A DNA stretch of 64,000 nt from Tachypleus tridentatus (lineage: Eukaryota; Arthropoda; Merostomata; Xiphosura; Limulidae): contig NC_134825.1 of the NCBI RefSeq assembly GCF_004210375.1, positions 62,487,558 to 62,551,557 on the forward strand, given 5' to 3'. The translations under genes were made by a program, and so were the position numbers. The notes beneath the pieces are model-generated. The model saw nothing but the letters and a program-made list of their open reading frames with translations. It did no database searches and had not been told where the DNA came from. Of the stretch, positions 58,134 to 64,000 are shown in pieces. Position 1 is the stretch's first letter; every line of letters begins with the position of its first letter.

Positions 58134-58768
58134 AATTTTAATTTATATTTCGTGTTATCCGTTTATTGCTATGACTGATAAACACAACACAAAAATATAA
58201 ATTCCGTGGATTGGCCTTCCTGTTAGAGCTGACGAGTCGGGTTGGAATCTGCGCTACACTATAAAATATTCTCTGTATTTAAATTGTGAGTCAGTAATAA
58301 GAATGATAATCAATTCATTAGTGTGGGTGGTATGGTACTGCTGATTAGCTACCTGTCCTTTGGTTAGTGGTTCACTGTTAGGAACGGTGTGAAATAGCTG
58401 TAGTAGTTGTAGCTTTACCACAAAATACAAACAACAAATGCAATGCTATATCTTTTACGATTGATTATAAGAGTTGTACTCGGTTGATACTTGTTGGTTT
58501 TCCTTGGAATCAAAAGCATACTGGTTTTTGTTATCGGAAATTAAAATATACGAGGATAATACGGACAGAAACTTACCTAAGTTTTAAAACGAAGCGAGAC
58601 TATGGAACAAAATGTAAATGAATTTAGATTTTTTAAAATTTAAAGGTGATTTATTACATAAAGCTTATGCGTTAAGCCTAAACAGTGAGAAGGCGCTGAA
58701 GAATATCGACCTTCTGGTTTCAGTCATTCCCAATTAGAAGATATTTCTACTTTTTAAATCGTTGAAGA
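58134..58768. other. Non-coding DNA between LINE and SINE
   Basis: Nothing recognised. Confidence 0.45.
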
Positions 58769-59048
58769 CCTGGAATTGCCAGCTGGTTAAGGCATTCGAC
58801 TCGTAATCCGAGGGTCGCGGATTCGAATCCCCTGACACCAAACATGCTCGCCTTTTCAGCCGTGGGGCGTTATAATGTGACATTCAATCCAACTATTCGT
58901 TGGTAAAAGAGTAGCACAATAGTTGGCGGTGGGTGGTGATGACTAGCTGCATTTCCTCTAGTCTTAAACTGCTAAGTTAGAGATGGCTAGCGCAGATAGC
59001 CCTCGTGTAGCTTTGCGCGAAATTAAAAAAACAAAACAAACACACAAA
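58769..59048 (+). repeat. SINE family A, full length
   Basis: Head CTGGAATTGCCAGCTGGTTA, CGACTCGTAATCCGAGGGTC, GGATTCGAATCCCC, then the standard body to GTAGCTTTGCGCGAAATT and an A/CA-rich tail. A target-site duplication was not clear. Confidence 0.92.
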
Positions 59049-59063
59049 CAGGATTTCACAAAG

Positions 59064-59150
59064 AACCTGACGATGACCGAAGGTCGAAACGTTGTTAGCT
59101 CCTCTATAAAAAGTTTCTGAACCCAAACCAATCGTTTTTACGTATATAGT
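59064..59150 (+). repeat. Dispersed repeat with AAGGTCGAAACGTT signature, second copy
   Basis: ACCTGACGATGACCGAAGGT, then CGAAACGTTGTTAGCTCC. It matches the core of the 46260 copy and immediately follows a SINE A tail. Confidence 0.6.
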
Positions 59151-60190
59151 GTTAGTATGTGTTTGCAAAACCACTTTATCTTATTGGAATTGTTTCTGAA
59201 AAAAAATGAAATATAGGATTAGAATCTATTCATTAAATTAAGAATTAATAAAATATAAAAACAGCTGTAAAATTATTTTTACACAACTAGCCTCGATCCG
59301 CAAAACATTTGCTGTAGTTCTTATGCCCTTCGCTGTAATTTTCATTATTTTATCATTTTCATACGCTATTTAAGTTACGCGTTCTTGCAGGCATTGTATG
59401 TGAGGCCGATAAATCCTGGATTGTTTGAAAAAAATTGTACGCAATCGATTCAACAAAGTCACGTAAAAGTTTCTTTGTTTAATAAAACTACTTGTAAAAT
59501 AAACAATAAAGTAAACCGATATACTTCTAATACTCTACAAAGTTTGAAATGGTTATAAGTGTGCATTGTATAACACGGGTTTATGAATTGAAAGAAAAAA
59601 ACTCGAAAAACGAAGAATAAATCCAGTAGTAAAGAAACAAAAATAGCTCAAAGATGTATGTAGCAGTCTGCGAAAGAAGCCGGAGCTAAAGTTTGCAAAG
59701 TAAAGTTGCAATGAAAACTAACTTAGCTGATTATGCAGAAACGTCTGAATTCGGAATTTATATTCATAAAATAAGCCTGTGGTTTTGAATGAACTGCTCT
59801 TGCGTATTTTAGACATAAAGAAGTCAAAAACGTTTGCAGGAATTTTATTTAGTGTAATGTTATTTTCCCTTTTTGAAAGTTACATATTTGTTTGATGTTT
59901 GTGTGAAATACTTTGCAAATTAAAAAAAACTAAAGTTGAAAGGGAAATTAATCACATGATGATAACTACATTGTGCCATCGTGTAACATACTTGTTGCAT
60001 TAAAGAATTTGACTGAGCACAAAACAGGTAAAGTGATTATAAATGGAAAAGTTAATATACAATTCAAACTCCTTGAACAAAGGCTGTTCTTTAGCGATAT
60101 CAGATTTGTAACGTTTGACTGAGAGATTTGCGAATTTTTTTCCGAACAGGCAAACAGCATAACGTTCTTTTCCACAAGATAATAAAAATA
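59151..60190. other. Non-coding A+T-rich DNA
   Basis: No gene or repeat recognised. Short open frames lack domains. Confidence 0.45.
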
Positions 60191-60510
60191 GCGAGTGAAA
60201 ACTTACTATTAAATAATGTAATGTTGATGGTTAATGATAAATACTACTTAACTACGTGATGTAAATGTCTAGTAAAACATTATTATTGAATAATGTAATG
60301 AACACAATTAATGAAAATGACTTCTCAGCAAAGTAATGAAAATATCGAAGATTACTACCCAACAAAATAAAGAAAACAGCAAAAACTATTATCTTACAGG
60401 GTAATGTAAATAGTAAAAAATATTTCACAGTAAGATGAAAGAAACATCTGGTGGAAATAATCATTAAATATATAGTAAAAGTAGCTAGTGAAAATTACTA
60501 TTCAAACAGT
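60191..60510 (+). repeat. Degenerate minisatellite, unit about 36-40 bp
   Basis: Recurrent motifs such as AATAATGTAATG, GTAATGAAAAT, GTAATGTAAATAGTAAAA and TAGTGAAAA at roughly regular spacing suggest an old, diverged array. Borders are approximate. Confidence 0.45.
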
Positions 60511-61020
60511 ATCGATTTAGAGTAAAGCATTTCTTTTCTTTTTCTCACCTAAGTGAAATCGATTGCTCTTAGGTAAAATCGGCACTCGTTGGCAAGTTGT
60601 ATTGCTTACTAAGAAACTCGTGTGAAAATTTTTTTTATAAAGACTTCACATTATGAACAACCTTTTAAAATGCTTTTTTTTTGTGAACACCTAGGATGAT
60701 TAAATTAACTGTTCTGACAGAGAGTGCAGCATAAACTTCTTCGAACCAGAAGAAAGTCCGTACGATAAAGAATGTTGTGTACTGTTGAATGGTACTTAAT
60801 CGAAGTTGAATGTAATTTACGTTTTAAACCTAATGAAGATAAGTTTCACAGTACTTATTGTTTGCGTACCTTATACAGCTATTACTTATATTATGCAGCA
60901 GGGAAAGACAAGAGGAAAGGAATTCTGAAATGTATACATACTAACGTAGAATGAAAATCCAGTTGGCAGTATTCAAATCAGAAGTGCTGTGGAACTAATG
61001 GGTTGACGTTTTTCAAACAC
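60511..61020. other. Non-coding DNA
   Basis: A 60-codon open frame at 60772-60954 shows no recognisable domain or splice context. Nothing else. Confidence 0.45.
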
Positions 61021-61029
61021 AACACATTG

Positions 61030-61145
61030 AGTTAAGTGAAACTAAGGAGTTGTTCATTTAACACTACAGAGTGAACTAAAATGAACTAGGGTTGACATAA
61101 CACTAAGTAGTGAATGAAAATGAACTAAGGGCTCACTAAACACTT
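61030..61145 (+). repeat. Degenerate tandem repeat, unit about 43 bp
   Basis: AGTGAA...ACTAAGG/AACTAGGG followed by AACACTA recurs about three times (for example AGTGAACTAAAATGAACTAG and AGTGAATGAAAATGAACTAA). It may extend weakly to about 61280. Confidence 0.55.
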
Positions 61146-61490
61146 GCAAAACGATGTTACTCAATAGATATAGGATCAATAAGTCTATTTCAGCAGAAAA
61201 ACTAATGGGTTTAGGTTTACCAATTGTAAGTAAATTGAGTGGATGTTACTGGCTTAGCTTCACTAAATTATAATGAGTTGTATGGAACACATCAGTTGAA
61301 ATTTATATGGTGTTAATTTAAAATCACTTATCAAATTACGTTTGTTAAATTTTATAATGTTGGTTTGTACTAATTATTTCGGTGTTAAGTATTAGTGCGC
61401 TATTAATGTGCTAAGTTATGTTAAAACGTTTGAGGTTTATTGAATACTCGTGGGCTTAGAGAAGTGATATACATACTCACACTGTAATAT

Positions 61491-61612
61491 CGCCCCCCAG
61501 TGGCACAGCGGTATGTCTGTGGACTCGCACATCTAGAAACCAGGTTTCGATACTCGTGTGGGGCAGAGCACAGAAAGCCCATTGTGTAGCTTTGTGTTAA
61601 ATTCTAAAGGAA
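61491..61612 (+). repeat. SINE family B, full length
   Basis: CCCCCCAGTGGCACAGCGGT, then AACCAGGTTTCGATACTCGT, GGGGCAGAGCACAGAAAGCC and GTGTAGCTTTGTG with an A-rich tail. Confidence 0.88.
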
Positions 61613-63249
61613 CGAATACACTAATATTTGGTTGAACCTTCCTAAATACAGCCAATTAAATAAATCGAAGTTCACTAAACAATTTGTTTAGAAGAGAAAG
61701 CCAGTTCAAAGCTATCAAATGCTAATATGTCGGATAGAATTAACAGACTGAACTTCAGAAAGTTTGAGTGGATTTCATAGAACTGTTGGATCGAGATTCG
61801 TTAGAAATGTGGGGATTTTAAGTCATTTTAAACTGATAAAGAAAAGCGTGTTGAAGTTATGCGTACTAAATTAAATGCTGATGTAGTTACAATTTTAGTC
61901 ATCTTTCTTAGAAACTTTGGAAAACTGTCTCTCGAACATTATTAGACTCGACGCCAGTAAATACAAGTTGAGCCTATTCAACTATTGTAAACTTGGTAAC
62001 AAATAGTGAAACAGCTCAACCTCTTGATTATATTAAATAATAAACTCAAACTCGATTAAAGGTTTAATTGAACTTTTGAGATTTCAAAATTTTGTGACAC
62101 ATTTTGTTTTCTTTTCTGTATTAAAAAAAAAGCAAAAACAATAAAATCTCTTATGTTTATTCTAGTATTAAGTATGTAGACAATATTCAACACCACAATA
62201 CAGGATGGGAATGAATAGCATCCAGACAGTTAAGAATCGATTATTTTTATTTTATGTGGCGCCAACGGTCTCGAAACTGTGGCGTCTGCCAAGGCTAATC
62301 CATTAGGCTGTAGTGTTTGTAAAGTTAAACTGATAGTTATCCACTCGGCGTTTTTTTTTCTTTCTTTCGTTTTTTTCTTTTTTGCTTCTAGGGTTTTCGA
62401 TATTGACTGTCTCAAGTTTTTTTTATATTATTTAACACACTCCGTGTACATTTATGCACTGGAATATTAATTATCTATGTTTATTGTTTTAATCTAATGA
62501 ATGACTAAATATAAAGTTTTGATAAAATTAATTCTTCAAGAAGAAACGTCTATAAAAACTTTGTATCATGAATAAACTACAGTTCTTAAAATACATAAAT
62601 ATTTTAAACTGACAGTTTCACATAAGTGTAATTATTCAAAGAGGGTTAGATAAACATCCTTAATGTCACATACAAAAATTTTGTATCTTGTTTCTTTTTC
62701 TTGGGATACAGATTAAGTGATCATTTGCTCGAGAATTGCTACTCATCTTCTGGGATGCAGAATGTATTTTACTCCCCCTTAAATAGTAAATTAAGTAGTT
62801 TACTAATGAAAGAAGAAATTAATTTGCCTGGTCTGGTTGTTATTACGTTGTTCAAAGGTTGACTTGTTGCAAAATTAGCGCCAAGTTTCTAGAGTACATG
62901 AGTTTCACTTTTAATTCTGTAATTTTAATTTTAGTTGAGTAACCATTCTACCGCAAGAGAAACATAAATGGGATTTCTTCACTTCTAAAGACTCTGTGGA
63001 TTTAGTTTCGTTTAAATATATTAAATAATACATAGTTTCGTTCTGTGAATAAAGTTTTTAAATATTAAATGGTTCAGGAATGCCGATAAGTGATTACTAG
63101 AATCGCGTTTCGAATGTTTTGTTTGGTCTTCTGTTAAGCCATATATATATAAATACATTTGTAAACCGTTTTCCCATCATTATAAAATTTTAGTTTCAGA
63201 ATTTTTGGAATATTAACCACATTTTACAGGTATGAGTTTCCAGGTTTAT
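61613..63249. other. Non-coding DNA before the terminal LINE
   Basis: A+T-rich except for 62256-62350, a G+C-richer tract with a possible Pol III B box on the minus strand (AGTTTCGAGACC). No gene recognised. Confidence 0.4.
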
Positions 63250-64000
63250 TTCTACCTTTGAAACAACTTTTTCCGTTGTGGTCTATTCTGAGTGCCCGAT
63301 ATGCCAGGAGCCGCAATTTTCATTATTATACGTTTTTAGACAGACAAATCTTCCTCAGACTCTGTGGACATTAGGTTTTAAGACCACTTTTAAACAGATT
63401 ATAAGTACAAAGATGTTCTGGAGCTGCATCAGGAGATCTTCTCCAGGACTCAGTTTTAGGAATTTCGTCATTTTTTTATTTACATCAATGATATAAGGGA
63501 AGAAGTGGTAAAGAGATTGTGTAAGTTCGCTGGTGGAAAATAAAACAAGCTGCTGCTTTACAAAATTAGTTTTATTATTTGGTGAGCTGGACGAACAGGT
63601 TACTTTTAATTGTCATATATGCAGAGTAACGTTTGTGGGGCATCACAATTTGAATTAAGTACAATTTTGACGGGAATAACTTTAATAGCGTTATGAAAGC
63701 CATCCAAAAATTTGCTATTGATAGTGAAAGAGCAAATATGATTTTAGGTTTTATTCTACAGAAATTTTGAATACAAGTGTAAAGTGTTTATAATGTCATT
63801 GGTTGGGCCGCACTAGAACTACTGTGCTCAGTTCTAGACACTTTACCTTAGAAAGGATACTGAATTGTTGAAAAGGGTTTATAAAAGGGGTATTACGGTG
63901 ATACCTATAATGTCAAGGTTGCCATACGTTAAGATATTGAAAAAGAATTAGATGGAATCTGGTTAAGTGTTTCAGATTGTTAAGAGGCTTGATAATGTTC
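63250..64000 (+). pseudogene. CR1-like LINE 3' region, decayed, runs off the window
   Basis: Broken frames show an INDIREEVVKRLCKFAGG-like block where active elements have YINDL...FADD, then AIQKFAIDSERANMILGFI, FEYKCKVFIMSLVGPH, and LLKRVYKRGI, ending with IVKRLDNV at the window edge. This is the same C-terminal CR1-like segment as at 47030. Stops, frameshifts and the FADD-to-FAGG change show it is inactive. Confidence 0.8.

Noticed and set aside
62230..62470. Overlapping 61- and 63-codon open frames
   Set aside because: Driven by poly-T/poly-A runs; low-complexity products.
1..64000. CRISPR array, operon or bacterial mobile system
   Set aside because: Tandem repeats here lack unique spacers of fixed length, and the introns, SINEs and LINEs show nuclear animal DNA.

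Overview
The window is A+T-rich nuclear DNA from an animal. Genes are split by long GT-AG introns, and much of the rest is interspersed repeats. A chelicerate arthropod, most likely a horseshoe crab or relative, fits best. This rests on the many copies of two tRNA-headed SINE families, CR1-like LINEs, a non-LTR element with an RNase H domain, and an arthropod-type arrestin. The species is an inference and no database was searched.

Region 1 (about 0.9-28.0 kb, + strand) holds one complete non-visual (beta) arrestin gene. Twelve coding exons join in frame to 429 codons plus a stop. Every junction is GT-AG and all phases agree. The product keeps the finger loop, the phosphate-sensor arginine, the gate-loop aspartate, a clathrin box (LIQLD) and the FxxFxxxR AP2-binding motif near the C-terminus. 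Only the first exon (20 residues) is not confirmed by similarity. Introns carry a decayed Tc1/mariner element, a decayed Ty3/gypsy pol fragment, a long hairpin repeat, a 208-bp near-identical tandem duplication, SINEs, and an inverted pair of 28S rRNA fragments just before the last exon.

Region 2 (28-43.9 kb) is intergenic. It has a decayed CR1-like LINE on the minus strand, a hAT-like MITE, several minisatellites, a dense patch of SINEs (one nested in another with a target-site duplication), and a TTAA-flanked MITE that contains a fragment of 28S rRNA.

Region 3 (about 43.95 kb to the end) appears to be the 5' end of a second + strand gene for a secreted or membrane protein. It has a G+C-richer candidate 5' UTR exon near 44.0-44.18 kb and a coding exon at 49.07-49.14 kb that encodes a signal peptide and ends in phase 1. 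No later exon could be recognised here. The rest is intron or flank: more SINEs, CR1-like LINE 3' ends, a roughly 38-bp minisatellite, and a broken 4.4-kb non-LTR retrotransposon (APE, RT, RNase H) with duplicated 3' UTR units.

The least ordinary signals are the 28S rRNA fragments, which occur three times at two loci and once inside a TTAA-type mobile element. Next are the duplicated splice donor of arrestin exon 3 and a frame-compatible candidate alternative last exon in arrestin intron 9.
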